Below the pieces are notes generated by a model. It had not been told where the DNA came from. It searched no databases and saw only the letters and a program-made list of their open reading frames with translations. A program made the translations under genes and the position numbers. Shown piece by piece: positions 50,164 through 61,372 of a stretch of 64,000 nucleotides of DNA. Location of the stretch: the NCBI GenBank assembly GCA_964538565.1, contig CAZIGW010000199.1:1-64000 (forward strand). The letters are read 5' to 3'. Source of the DNA: CAYVBN01 sp964538565. Its GTDB lineage: Bacteria; Pseudomonadota; Alphaproteobacteria; Rhizobiales; Xanthobacteraceae. Every line of letters begins with the position of its first letter. Position 1 is the first letter of the stretch.

Positions 50164-51438
50164 ATGTCATTGCAAGGTCCGGTCGTCGTCGTCTCCGCTG
50201 AGCCTCATCGCGAGATCGTGTCGGCCCTTGCGTCAGCGGGCGGATTCCCCGTGATCGAGGCCGGCTGGACCGAAGCGGCCGCGGCGATCAGCAAGATCGG
50301 CCCGGCGGCCGTAGTTCTCGCGGAGCCGCCTCCCAGCCTCGAGCCGCGGCTCGTGAAGGCGCTGACGGTCGAACGCAGGCCCCTGATGCCCGTGGTGGTG
50401 CGTCTGCCCGCCGGACTTGCGGCACTCGGCCCCCAGGCGCTGCCGATGGCCGGCGACGCGCCCGGATCCCGTATCGTCGCGCGGCTCGGTTCGGCGCTGC
50501 GCATCCGCACCCTGCACGCCACGGTTTTGCGCCGCGTGAAGGCGTTCGCGAGCACATCCGGGGGATCGAACGCACCGGGCATTCCGGACGGCGATCCGCT
50601 CGACGATGCCACCGTGCTGGTGCTCGGTCGCGGTCGCAGCTATCCGGCTCTCTGCGTCGCGGTCGGCGAACGCGTCGGCCTCATCGGCGCGCTCGGCGTC
50701 GAGACGGCGGCGCGTTATCTCAACGCCCGGGACGTCGACGGCATTGTGATCGGCGACGGGTTCAGCCCGCGCGTGGTCGAGGCGTTTCTCACGGTGATCG
50801 GGGAGGACGCGCGCTTCCGCGATCTTCCGGTCGCGGCGCTGGCCGGGCTGGCGCTCAACGCCGATCCCGAGCGGCTGCCGAACTTCGAGGGCATCGAGGG
50901 CGAGCCGGGCGAAGTGGTGGAACGGCTGCTGCCGCTGGTGCGCCTGCACGCGTTCGAGGGGCGGCTGCGCCGCGTGCTCGGCGCCGTCGAGGCGGAGGGC
51001 GCGCTCGATCCGCGCACCGGATTGTTCACGCCCGCGGCCTTCCGCCGCGATCTCGCGCAGGCGATCGACCAGACCCATGTGACCGGGGCGAGCCTCTCGA
51101 TCGCGCGCTTCTCCTTCCCGGCCGGAATGGCGCGCCGCGCCCATCTGGATGCCGCCCGCCTCGCCAGCCGGCTGCTGCGCGGCTCGGACTTCGCCTGCTG
51201 CGATGACGACGGCGCAATTCTGCTCGCCTTCGCCGAGACCGACCTGCGCAACGCGCACGTGGTGGCGCGCCGCATCGCCAGCGTCCTCAAGCACACGATG
51301 CTCGCGCCCGACCGCCGCGAATCGCGCCTCAATCCGACGATCACGCTCGCCGCGCTGCGTTCCTCCGACACGCCGGAGACGCTTCTCGCGCGTGTGTCGG
51401 AGCCGGACAGCATCACGGCCGAGTACGCCCGGCCCTGA
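50164..51438 (+). CDS. Degenerate receiver/GGDEF-like signalling protein
   Basis: The 424-aa product appears to have two receiver-like halves (about 5-110 and 140-265; VVVVSAEPHREIVSALA, VLVLGRGRSYPALCV) without the acidic pocket and phosphoacceptor aspartate, and a C-terminal GGDEF-like domain (about 285-420) recognisable by DPRTGLFTPAAFRRDL. Where active cyclases have GGDEF, this protein has a CCDDDGAILLAF stretch. It should not make cyclic di-GMP and may bind a nucleotide or a partner. ATG 50164 is preferred; GTG 50155 would add three residues. No strong ribosome-binding site. It precedes the frameshifted dsbA-like gene. Confidence 0.75.
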   Translation: MSLQGPVVVVSAEPHREIVSALASAGGFPVIEAGWTEAAAAISKIGPAAVVLAEPPPSLEPRLVKALTVERRPLMPVVVRLPAGLAALGPQALPMAGDAPGSRIVARLGSALRIRTLHATVLRRVKAFASTSGGSNAPGIPDGDPLDDATVLVLGRGRSYPALCVAVGERVGLIGALGVETAARYLNARDVDGIVIGDGFSPRVVEAFLTVIGEDARFRDLPVAALAGLALNADPERLPNFEGIEGEPGEVVERLLPLVRLHAFEGRLRRVLGAVEAEGALDPRTGLFTPAAFRRDLAQAIDQTHVTGASLSIARFSFPAGMARRAHLDAARLASRLLRGSDFACCDDDGAILLAFAETDLRNAHVVARRIASVLKHTMLAPDRRESRLNPTITLAALRSSDTPETLLARVSEPDSITAEYARP

Positions 51439-51518
51439 CCCGGAACTGCCCGAGCCTCCGGTCCCATTCGAGCCGATCCTGCGATAGTGTGTCCGCCCCG
51501 AACGCGAGGAGCGGTTTC

Positions 51519-52215
51519 ATGTCCGCGGAAAGATTGCCGATCGACGTCGTCTCCGACGTCGTCTGCCCCCTGGTGCTTCATCGGCAAGCGCCGCCTGGAG
51601 AAGGCCATCGCCATGCACCCGGAGATTCCGGTCGAGGTGCGCTGGCGGCCGTATTTTCTCAACAGATGGATCCCGCGCGAGGGCATCAGCCGGGCCGACT
51701 ATCTGACGACCAAGTTCGGCTCGGTCGAGCGGTACAATGCCATGGCGCGCCGCGTCGTCGCCGCGGCCGCCCACGAGGGCCTCGTCTATGCAATCGACAA
51801 GATCGCCCGCCAGCCCAATACCCTCGATTGCCATCGGCTGATCCTGTGGGCGGGCGAGCACGGCCAGGCGGCGCGCATGAAGCAACGGCTGATGGATCTC
51901 TATTTCACCGAAGGCGGTGACCTCACCGACCGCGCCGTGCTCCTGCGCGCGGCGGCCGACTGCGGCCTCGACAGCCAAGACGTCGCTCGCAGGCTCGAGA
52001 GCGACGTCGACGCCGCCCGCATCGAGCAGGAGGCGCGCTCCGCCCACGATGCCGGGATCGAGGGCGTCCCCTGCTTCATCTTCGGCGGCGTGTTCGCGGT
52101 CTCGGGCGCACAGCCGGCGGAATATCTCGCCGAGGCGATCGAGCGCGCGGCGCCGGAATATGCGCGCAGGCTCGCCCATGGCGAAGCGGAAGCGGAGCCG
52201 CTCGCGCGCCCCTGA
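51519..52215 (+). pseudogene. DsbA/FrnE-family oxidoreductase, frameshifted at its CPWC site
   Basis: The opening frame from ATG 51519 (GAGGAG 7 nt upstream) reads MSAERLPIDVVSDVVCP and then leaves the family pattern, while another frame continues with WCFIGKRRLEKAIAMHPEIPVEV to a natural stop at 52215. Joining the two gives a normal FrnE/2-hydroxychromene-2-carboxylate isomerase-type DsbA protein of about 230 aa with the thioredoxin-fold CPWC and the cis-proline region GVPCFIFGG. The break is in a run of five C (51566-51570); four would restore the frame. It is a recent loss or a sequencing error. The intact protein would be a cytoplasmic thiol oxidoreductase or isomerase. Confidence 0.85.
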
Positions 52216-52263
52216 TCCAGGAGGGCCCGCCGCGCGGCACCGTTCGGCCGCCGGCGCGTGAGT

Positions 52264-52358
52264 GTCCATTCGATCCTCCGCGAATCGCTGGCGCTTCAGC
52301 AACCTCGGCGTTCCCGGTCAGGACCGAATGGACGACCGCCTGAACGTTCGCATCTGGC
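52264..52358. repeat. Palindromic dispersed repeat, copy 2 (about 95 bp)
   Basis: About three quarters identical to 33515-33610. Its ends are near-perfect inverted repeats: gtccattcgatcc at the left and ggaccgaatggac (12 of 13 complementary) at 52321-52333. It lies between the dsbA-type gene and mfd, which converge on it, as does the other copy between its neighbours. Confidence 0.6.
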
Positions 52359-52374
52359 CTCTCGGCGCGGGGGC

Positions 52375-55300
52375 TCACGCCGCCTTGGCGCGCTGCGCGA
52401 TGGCCACGAGTTCGCGCAGGATGGCGGTCGCGCCCTTGAGACGGTCCTGCGGCGTCGGCCAGTCGTCGAAGAACACGACCTTCATGTCGGGACGCACGCG
52501 CGCCTCCGATCCCTGCTCGCGGATGTAAGCGACGAGCCCGTCCGGATTGGCGAACGTGTTGTCGCGGAAGGCGACGACCGCTCCCTTCGGTCCCGCCTCG
52601 ATCCGCTCCACGTTGGCGCGCCGGCACAGCGCCTTGATGGTCACGATGTCGAGCAGATACCGCACCTCCTCGGGCATCGGGCCGAAGCGGTCGGCGAGTT
52701 CGGCGGCGAAACCGTCGATCTCGCCCTCGTCCTCGATCTCCGCGAGCCGGCGGTAGAGCGCGAGCCGCACCGACAGGTCGCCGACGTACTCCTCCGGGAT
52801 CAGCACCGGCGTGCCGATCGTGATCTGCGGCGACCAGCGGTCCGCAACCGGCTCGGAAATGCCCGCCTTCAGGCTCGCGACCGCCTCCTCCAGCATCTGC
52901 TGATAGAGCTCGAACCCGACCTCCTTGATATGGCCCGACTGCTCCTCGCCGAGCAGGTTGCCGGCGCCGCGGATGTCGAGGTCGTGCGAGGCGAGCTGGA
53001 AGCCGGCGCCGAGCGTGTCGAGCGACTGCAGAACCTTGAGGCGCCGCTCGGCCTGCGGGGTGATCTTGCGCGCCGCCGGCAGCGTGAACAACGCATAGGC
53101 GCGGGTCTTGGAGCGGCCGACGCGCCCACGCAGCTGGTAGAGCTGGGCGAGACCGAACATGTCGGCGCGGTGCACGATCAGCGTGTTGGCGCTCGGAATG
53201 TCGAGGCCGGATTCGACGATCGTGGTCGAGAGCAGCACGTCGTACTTGCCGTCGTAGAACGCCGACATGACGTCCTCCAGAACCGTCGGCGGCATCTGTC
53301 CGTGCGCCACGGCGACGCGCACCTCGGGAACGTTCTTGTCGAGAAAATCCTTGGCACCCGCGAGATCCTCGATGCGCGGGCACACGTAGAAGGCCTGCCC
53401 GCCGCGGTAGCGCTCGCGCAGCAGCGCCTCGCGCACGACGAGCGGATCGAACGGCGCCACGAACGTGCGCACCGCCAGGCGGTCGATCGGCGGCGAGGCG
53501 ATGATCGAAAGCTCGCGCACGCCGGTGAGCGCGAGCTGCAGCGTGCGCGGGATCGGGGTCGCGGTCAGCGTCAGCACGTGGACCTCCGATCGCAACGTCT
53601 TGAGCCGCTCCTTGTGGGCGACGCCGAAGTGCTGCTCCTCGTCGACGATGACGAGACCGAGGTCCTTGAACTTCACGCTCTTGCCGAGCAGCGCGTGCGT
53701 GCCGACCACGATGTCGATCTGTCCCTCGGCAAGCCCGCGCTTCACCTTGGCGAGTTCGGAGGCCGAGATCAGCCGCGAGGCCTGCGCGACGTGAACCGGG
53801 AAACCGCGGAAGCGCTCGGTGAAGGTCTTCATGTGCTGGCGGGCGAGCAGGGTCGTCGGCACCACCACCGCCACCTGCTTGCCGCTGAGCGCGGTGACGA
53901 ACGCCGCGCGCAGCGCGACTTCGGTCTTCCCGAAACCGACGTCGCCGCACACCAGGCGGTCCATCGGCCGGCCGGATTGGAGATCGCGCAGCACCGCGTC
54001 GATCGCCGCCTGCTGGTCGTCGGTCTCCTCGTAGGGGAATCCGGCGCAGAACTCGTCGTAGAGTCCGTGGCCGATCGCCAGCGCCGGCGCCTCGCGCAGC
54101 TGCCGCTCGGCCGCGACCTTGATGAGCTCGCCGGCGATCTCGCGGATGCGCTGCTTCATGCGCGCCTTGCGCGCCTGCCAGGCGCCGCCGCCGAGCCGGT
54201 CGAGGTCGACGACGGTCTCCTCCGAACCGTAGCGCGAGAGCAGCTCGATGTTCTCCACCGGCAGGAACAGCCGATCGTTGCCGGCGTAGTGGATCTCGAG
54301 GCAATCGTGCGGCGCGCCCGCCGCCTCGATCGTCTTCAGGCCGATGAAGCGGCCGATGCCGTGGTCGACATGAACCACGAGATCGCCGGCCGCGAGGCTC
54401 GTCACCTCGGCGATGAAGTTCTCCGCGCGCTTCGCCGCCCGGCGCGGCCGCACCAGGCGATCGCCGAGGATGTCCTGCTCGCCGACGATGGCGAGATCCG
54501 CCGTCTCGAAGCCGGTTTCGAGGCCGAGGACCGCGAGGCCGATCTCGGGTTTCGGCCGCGCCAGCGCCTCGGGGAACGACGTAACCGGCGCGAGATTGAG
54601 CAGTCCGTGGTCGGCGAGCACGTGGCTCATGCGCTCGCGCGCGCCCTCGCTCCACAGCGCGACGATGACGCGCTTGCCGGCCGACTGCAGATGCTCGACG
54701 TGGGATTTCAGCGCCTCGAACACGTTGGCGTTCGGCTCGGCCCGCTCCGCCGCGAAGCTGTGGCCCTGCCGCGCGCCGATGTCGATCACGTTGCCGCCGT
54801 CCGGCACCGCGAACGGATTGAGGCGGACGGCGGCGCGCTCGACTACACGTTGGCGCCACTCCTCCTCGCCGAGGTAGAGGCGGTCCGGCGGCAGCGGCCG
54901 ATAGGGCGATCCGGCGCCCTCCGTCCCGAGCGCCTGCCGGCGCGCCTCGTAGTAGTCGGCGATCTGCGCCAGCCGCTCGTGCGCGGCCTCCTCGGCGAGG
55001 GGCTCGAGGACGACCGGGGTGTCGGGCAGATAGTCGAACAACGTGTCGAGCCGGTCGTGGAACAGCGGCAGCCAGTGCTCCATGCCGGGATAGCGGCGGC
55101 CCTCGCTCACCGCCTCGTACAGCATGTCGTCGCGCTCGGGCGTGCCGAACGTCTCGACATAGCCGAGGCGGAAACGGCGGATCGTCTCGGTGGTGAGTTG
55201 GAATTCGGCGACCGGCACGAGATCGAGCGCGCGCAACTGATCGGTGGTGCGCTGCGTCTCCGGATCGAAGCTGCGGATGGATTCCAGCGTGTCGCCGAAG

Positions 55301-55896
55301 AAGTCGAGGCGCACCGGTTCGCCGACACCCGACGCGTAGAGATCGATGATCCCGCCGCGCACCGCGTATTCGCCGGGCTCGCGCACGGTCGAGGTGCGCA
55401 GGAAGCCGTTGAGATCGAGCCAGCGCACGATGCCGTCCATGGCGAGCACGTTGCCGGGCGCGGCCGAGAGGGCCTGGCCGGAGACGAGCTTCTTCGCCGG
55501 CACGCGTTGCAGCACCGCGTTGACGGTCGTGAGCAGGACAGACGGGCGTTCGCGGCCCCGCACCCGGGCGAGGCGCGACAGCGTCGTCATCCGCTGTGCC
55601 ACGACGCCGGCGTGCGGCGACACGCGATCGTAGGGCTGGCAATCCCAGGCCGGAAACTCGAGTTGGTCGAGGTCGGGGGCGAAGAAGGCGAGCGCACGCG
55701 AAAGCTGCGCCATGCGCGGTCCGTCGCGGCAGACGAGCAGAAGGCTCGTCGCCGGCGCGTTGGCGCGCGCCGCGACCGCCCGGGCGAGATCGGAGACCAC
55801 GAGCCCCTCCGCGCCGTCGGCGACGCTTGCGAGCGTCAGCGAACGGCCGGGAAGGAGACGATCCGCGGGGGAACCGACGCGATCGAAACTGTCCAT
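52375..55896 (-). CDS. mfd: Transcription-repair coupling factor Mfd
   Basis: The 1173-aa protein has the full Mfd layout: UvrB-homology N-terminus, RNA-polymerase-interacting domain (with GDLVVHVDHGIGRFIGL at about 500), superfamily-2 translocase with Walker A GDVGFGKTEVA (about 649), DEEQHFG and GRVGRSKTRAYA, and a C-terminal TRCF domain. It removes stalled RNA polymerase and recruits UvrA for strand-specific repair. ATG 55896 is used; the upstream gene sdhE stops at 55898. sdhE-mfd is a common alphaproteobacterial pair. Confidence 0.97.
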   Translation of the reverse strand: MDSFDRVGSPADRLLPGRSLTLASVADGAEGLVVSDLARAVAARANAPATSLLLVCRDGPRMAQLSRALAFFAPDLDQLEFPAWDCQPYDRVSPHAGVVAQRMTTLSRLARVRGRERPSVLLTTVNAVLQRVPAKKLVSGQALSAAPGNVLAMDGIVRWLDLNGFLRTSTVREPGEYAVRGGIIDLYASGVGEPVRLDFFGDTLESIRSFDPETQRTTDQLRALDLVPVAEFQLTTETIRRFRLGYVETFGTPERDDMLYEAVSEGRRYPGMEHWLPLFHDRLDTLFDYLPDTPVVLEPLAEEAAHERLAQIADYYEARRQALGTEGAGSPYRPLPPDRLYLGEEEWRQRVVERAAVRLNPFAVPDGGNVIDIGARQGHSFAAERAEPNANVFEALKSHVEHLQSAGKRVIVALWSEGARERMSHVLADHGLLNLAPVTSFPEALARPKPEIGLAVLGLETGFETADLAIVGEQDILGDRLVRPRRAAKRAENFIAEVTSLAAGDLVVHVDHGIGRFIGLKTIEAAGAPHDCLEIHYAGNDRLFLPVENIELLSRYGSEETVVDLDRLGGGAWQARKARMKQRIREIAGELIKVAAERQLREAPALAIGHGLYDEFCAGFPYEETDDQQAAIDAVLRDLQSGRPMDRLVCGDVGFGKTEVALRAAFVTALSGKQVAVVVPTTLLARQHMKTFTERFRGFPVHVAQASRLISASELAKVKRGLAEGQIDIVVGTHALLGKSVKFKDLGLVIVDEEQHFGVAHKERLKTLRSEVHVLTLTATPIPRTLQLALTGVRELSIIASPPIDRLAVRTFVAPFDPLVVREALLRERYRGGQAFYVCPRIEDLAGAKDFLDKNVPEVRVAVAHGQMPPTVLEDVMSAFYDGKYDVLLSTTIVESGLDIPSANTLIVHRADMFGLAQLYQLRGRVGRSKTRAYALFTLPAARKITPQAERRLKVLQSLDTLGAGFQLASHDLDIRGAGNLLGEEQSGHIKEVGFELYQQMLEEAVASLKAGISEPVADRWSPQITIGTPVLIPEEYVGDLSVRLALYRRLAEIEDEGEIDGFAAELADRFGPMPEEVRYLLDIVTIKALCRRANVERIEAGPKGAVVAFRDNTFANPDGLVAYIREQGSEARVRPDMKVVFFDDWPTPQDRLKGATAILRELVAIAQRAKAA

Positions 55897-55897
55897 G

Positions 55898-56188
55898 TCA
55901 GGAACCGCGCCAGTCCGCCCGGAATGCCCGCAGGCGCCGGAAGACGCCGCCGTCGTACTGTCCCGGCACCGGACGCTCGCCCGAAATCCAGGCGTAGAGC
56001 TCGCCATCCGGGATCTCGCTCAGGCGTTCCAGCTCCTCGACCTCGGCCTCGGAGAGCTCGCCGATCACCGAATCGACGAAACGCCCCATGATCAGGTCCA
56101 TCTCGCGCGTCCCGCGGTGCCATGAACGATAGAGGAGGCGCCGCCGGCGCAGATCGAGGCCGTCGCTCGACCGCATCATTCCGGTCAT
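55898..56188 (-). CDS. sdhE: Succinate dehydrogenase assembly factor SdhE-like
   Basis: The 96-aa product from ATG 56188 is helical with the conserved YRSWHRGTREMDLIMGRFVD, which contains the RGxxE motif needed for flavinylation of succinate dehydrogenase subunit A. It is cytoplasmic. Length and motif match the SdhE/YgfY family. It overlaps or abuts mfd (stop at 55898), so the two are co-transcribed. A hairpin with a T-run (56211-56231) is in its leader. ATG 56179/56176 would be later starts. Confidence 0.93.
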   Translation of the reverse strand: MTGMMRSSDGLDLRRRRLLYRSWHRGTREMDLIMGRFVDSVIGELSEAEVEELERLSEIPDGELYAWISGERPVPGQYDGGVFRRLRAFRADWRGS

Positions 56189-56210
56189 TCTTTTCGTTCC
56201 CGCAAATGCC

Positions 56211-56231
56211 AAAAGCCCGGACGGGCCGGGC
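56211..56231 (-). terminator. Terminator-like hairpin in the sdhE leader
   Basis: On the minus strand GCCCGG-CCCGT-CCGGGC is followed by TTTT, ending about 23 bp upstream of the sdhE start. There is no gene to its right on this strand to terminate (recG runs the other way), so it may be an attenuator of the sdhE-mfd transcript or stop antisense transcription. Confidence 0.5.
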
Positions 56232-56375
56232 GATGGTCATATAGCGGCGGCGGCCGCGGATGTCAGCCGCATCGGGAAATTTCCCGGCGCCGTGGCCGCC
56301 GCGCCGATCCGGGCCGCAGGATTGCGTCACGGCCGGTGGCGCGCCAGCATCCCGACGCCGCCAACGTTGGATTCG

Positions 56376-58475
56376 ATGCGCCCGAGCCTGCTCAACCCGC
56401 TTTTTGCCTTGCTGACGACCTTGCCGGGCGTCGGTCCCAAGGTGGAGCGGCTCTACCGCCGCCTGCTCGGACGCGACGACACGCCTCGCGTGGCCGATCT
56501 CCTCTTCCATCTGCCGACCGGCACGGTCGACCGCCGCTCGCGCCCGCTGCTGCGCGACGTCGTGCCCGGAACCGTCGTGACCGTGGCGGTGACGATCGAA
56601 CGCCACCGTCCGCCGCCGCCCACCCGGCCGCGCGCGCCCTACGTCGTGTACGCGAGCGACGAGACCGGCGACCTGCAGCTCACATTCTTCAACGCCCGCA
56701 AGGACTACCTGGACAAGCTGCTGCCGGTCGGCGAACGGCGCTACGTGTCCGGCACCGCCGCGCTCTACGACGGCACGCTGCAGATGGTGCATCCCGACCG
56801 TATCGTCTCCGAGGCCGAACTCGCGAGCCTGCCGCTCGTCGAGCCGACCTACCCGCTGACCGAGGGGCTGGGCATGAACCAGGTGCGCAAGGCGATCGAC
56901 GCCGCCCTCGGTCGGCTGCCGCAGCTTCCCGAATGGCATGACGCGGCTTGGCTCGCGCGCTCGCAGTTTTCGTCCTTTGCCGAGAGCCTCAAGACCATCC
57001 ACCGCCCCGCCGAACCCGCAGACGTGCTGCCGGCCGGCCCGGCGTGGTCGCGCCTCGCCTATGACGAGCTGCTCGCCGGACAGCTCGCGCTTGCGCTCGT
57101 GCGCGCCAACCAGCGTCTGCAGGCCGGCCGGCCGTCGGCGGGCGACGGCCACCTGCGCCGGAAGATCGTCGCAGCCCTGCCCTATCGGCTCACGCCCTCG
57201 CAGCAACGCGCCGTCGCCGAGATCGCCGAGGACCTGGCCCGGCCGCATCGCATGCTGCGCCTGCTGCAGGGCGACGTCGGCTCGGGCAAGACGGTGGTGG
57301 CGCTGATCGCCGCCGCCACCGTGATCGAGGCCGGGCGGCAGGCGGCCCTCATGGCGCCGACCGAGATCCTCGCCCGCCAGCACCTCAAGACCATCGCACC
57401 GCTCGCCGAGGCGGCCGGCGTACGGGTCGCGATCCTCACCGGGCGCGAGCGCGGACGCGAGCGCAGCGACATCCTCGACCGGCTCGCGGCGGGCGACATC
57501 GATCTCCTCGTCGGCACGCACGCGCTCTTCCAGGAGGACGTCGCGTTTCGCGATCTCGCCCTGGCGATCGTCGACGAGCAGCATCGCTTCGGCGTGCACC
57601 AGCGCCTCGCGCTCGCCCGCAAGGGCGAGGCGGTCGACGTGCTCGTCATGACGGCGACCCCGATCCCGCGCACCCTGGTCCTCACCTACTTCGGCGACAT
57701 GGACGTCTCGGAGCTGCGCGAGAAGCCGGCGGGCCGGCAACCGGTCGACACCCGGACGGTGCCGCTCGGCCGCTTGGACGAGGTGATCGAAGGCGTCGGC
57801 CGCGCACTCGCGGAGGACCGGCGCGTGTACTGGGTGTGCCCGCTGGTCGAGGAATCGGAGACGAGCGATCTCGCCGCCGCCGAAGATCGATTCCGCGCGC
57901 TGCAGGAGCGCTTCGGCGCGCGGGTCGATCTCGTGCACGGCCGCATGAAGGGACCGGACAAGGACCGGGCGATGCGGCGTTTCGCTGCCGGGGAGACGCG
58001 CCTTCTCGTCGCCACCACGGTCATCGAGGTCGGAGTCGATGTTCCGGAGGCGACCGTGATGGTGATCGAGCACGCCGAGCGGTTCGGTCTGGCGCAGCTG
58101 CACCAGATGCGCGGCCGCATCGGCCGCGGGCCCGGCCAGTCGACCTGCCTGCTGCTCTATCGCACGCCGGTCGGCGAGACCGCGCGGGCGCGCCTCACCG
58201 TCATGCGCGAGACCGAGGACGGATTCAGTATCGCCGAGGAGGATTTGAAGCTGCGTGGCGAAGGGGACGTGCTCGGCACGCGCCAGAGCGGCATGCCGGG
58301 CTTCCGCATCGCCCGCATCGACGTTCACGGCAAGCTCCTGCCGGTGGCGCGCGACGACGCCGCGCTGGTGCTTGCGCGCGACCCGACGCTGATCACCCCG
58401 CGCGGGCAGGCATTGCGCCACCTGCTCTATCTGTTCGAGCGGGACGAGGCGATCCGCCTGCTCCGGGCGGGATGA
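56376..58475 (+). CDS. recG: ATP-dependent DNA helicase RecG
   Basis: The 699-aa protein starts MRPSLLNPLFALLTTLPGVGPK at ATG 56376, has the RecG wedge domain, Walker A LLQGDVGSGKTVVAL (about 297), DEQHRFGVHQR (about 398) and C-terminal RIGRGPGQSTCLLL. It unwinds branched DNA to restart stalled forks. The GVGPK segment is the usual N-terminal helix-hairpin. Longer in-frame starts exist up to 56292, but the RecG length and N-terminus favour 56376. It is divergent from sdhE-mfd and convergent with the DUF502 gene. Confidence 0.96.
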   Translation: MRPSLLNPLFALLTTLPGVGPKVERLYRRLLGRDDTPRVADLLFHLPTGTVDRRSRPLLRDVVPGTVVTVAVTIERHRPPPPTRPRAPYVVYASDETGDLQLTFFNARKDYLDKLLPVGERRYVSGTAALYDGTLQMVHPDRIVSEAELASLPLVEPTYPLTEGLGMNQVRKAIDAALGRLPQLPEWHDAAWLARSQFSSFAESLKTIHRPAEPADVLPAGPAWSRLAYDELLAGQLALALVRANQRLQAGRPSAGDGHLRRKIVAALPYRLTPSQQRAVAEIAEDLARPHRMLRLLQGDVGSGKTVVALIAAATVIEAGRQAALMAPTEILARQHLKTIAPLAEAAGVRVAILTGRERGRERSDILDRLAAGDIDLLVGTHALFQEDVAFRDLALAIVDEQHRFGVHQRLALARKGEAVDVLVMTATPIPRTLVLTYFGDMDVSELREKPAGRQPVDTRTVPLGRLDEVIEGVGRALAEDRRVYWVCPLVEESETSDLAAAEDRFRALQERFGARVDLVHGRMKGPDKDRAMRRFAAGETRLLVATTVIEVGVDVPEATVMVIEHAERFGLAQLHQMRGRIGRGPGQSTCLLLYRTPVGETARARLTVMRETEDGFSIAEEDLKLRGEGDVLGTRQSGMPGFRIARIDVHGKLLPVARDDAALVLARDPTLITPRGQALRHLLYLFERDEAIRLLRAG

Positions 58476-58524
58476 GGCCGCGGCTCGCGGATCGGCACCG
58501 CACCCGGCAGGCGGGAAACCAGCG

Positions 58525-59298
58525 CTACTTCGCGGCGGCGGGGCTGCGCTCCGAACGCGCGGGACGTGCAGCGCGGGCCGCCTCGGCGAGCGCCGCGAGC
58601 TTCTTCTGATCCCCGTTTGGCTGGATCAGGCCGGCTGACATGATCAGCTTGGCGGCCGCTTCGACCGGAATGTCGAGCTCGATGATCTGGCTGCGCGGCA
58701 CGTAGAAATAGAAGCCGGTGGTCGGGTTCGGCGTGCACGGCATGAACACCGACACGTGCTCCTCCTGGCCCGGCAGCTTGGCGGCGATGTCGCCGCCGGG
58801 CGCCTGCGAGAGAAACACCAACGACCACATGCCGGGTGACGGGAATTCCACGAGGCCGACGCGGCGGAAGCTCGAACCCGATTTCGAGAACAGCGTCTCG
58901 AATACCTGCTTCAGGCCCTTGTAGATCGAGCGCACCAGCGGCATGCGGTCGAGAATCACCTCGCCCGCCTCGACCAGCGTACGGCCGACGAGGTTGGCGG
59001 TGAGGAAGCCGAGCAAGGTCAGCACCGCGAAGGCGACCACCAGGCCGGTGCCGGGAATTCGGCCCGGCAGGTAGGTCTCCGGCCGGTAGGCAACCGGAAT
59101 GAACGGACGCACCAGGTCGTCGACCCAGGTGACGAATGCCCAGGTGAGATAGGCGGTGATCGCCAGGGGGCCGGCAACCACCACGCCGGTCAGGAAGTAG
59201 TTGCGGATGCGGCCGCCGATACTCGTGTGGTGCACCACTGCGGCTTCGCCCAGTTCGGGCGTCCCGCTCGCCGGTTCGTGACCTGGTTCGTTGCTCAT
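58525..59298 (-). CDS. DUF502 family membrane protein
   Basis: The 257-aa protein has two strong membrane helices (about residues 32-55 and 82-105) and the DUF502 signatures IRNYFLTGVVVAGPLAITAYL, VRSIYKGLKQVFETLF and FVPCTPNPTTGFYFYVPRS (here FMPCTPNPTTGFYFYVPRS). ATG 59298 is chosen as it follows the TATAAT at 59353-59358; an upstream ATG (59349) lies almost on the -10. It is a small membrane protein of unknown role, conserved in many proteobacteria and often near recG and glmS. Confidence 0.9.
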   Translation of the reverse strand: MSNEPGHEPASGTPELGEAAVVHHTSIGGRIRNYFLTGVVVAGPLAITAYLTWAFVTWVDDLVRPFIPVAYRPETYLPGRIPGTGLVVAFAVLTLLGFLTANLVGRTLVEAGEVILDRMPLVRSIYKGLKQVFETLFSKSGSSFRRVGLVEFPSPGMWSLVFLSQAPGGDIAAKLPGQEEHVSVFMPCTPNPTTGFYFYVPRSQIIELDIPVEAAAKLIMSAGLIQPNGDQKKLAALAEAARAARPARSERSPAAAK

Positions 59299-59352
59299 TG
59301 CGTCTGGTTCGTTTGCGGCCTGCCGGCCGGATGCCAACCGCCGTCCCATGGC

Positions 59353-59358
59353 ATTATA
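59353..59358 (-). promoter_or_regulatory. Candidate -10 box (TATAAT) for the DUF502 gene
   Basis: A perfect TATAAT on the minus strand, about 55 bp upstream of the DUF502 start at 59298. No good -35 hexamer was found 16-18 bp upstream, so it is a weak candidate. The position favours the start at 59298 rather than 59349. Confidence 0.35.
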
Positions 59359-59545
59359 CGCGAATACGCGAACGCCGGCTCGCGGGCGCACCCATCGCCC
59401 GGTCCCTGTCGCCGGATAACTGGTGTCTCTGCCCGATCATCTCCAGGGGCGCGGCGGCAGCCTGCGCCGCAGACGCGAGTATGTCAGGCGGGTCAGGATT
59501 CGCCCGGTCCCAGGACCCCAACGTCGCCGCGGCGTTCCGTCGCGC

Positions 59546-61372
<1,827 letters not shown>

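Noticed and set aside
52258..56091. Plus-strand frame of more than 1200 codons opposite mfd
   Set aside because: A GC-rich shadow; mfd is complete on the minus strand.
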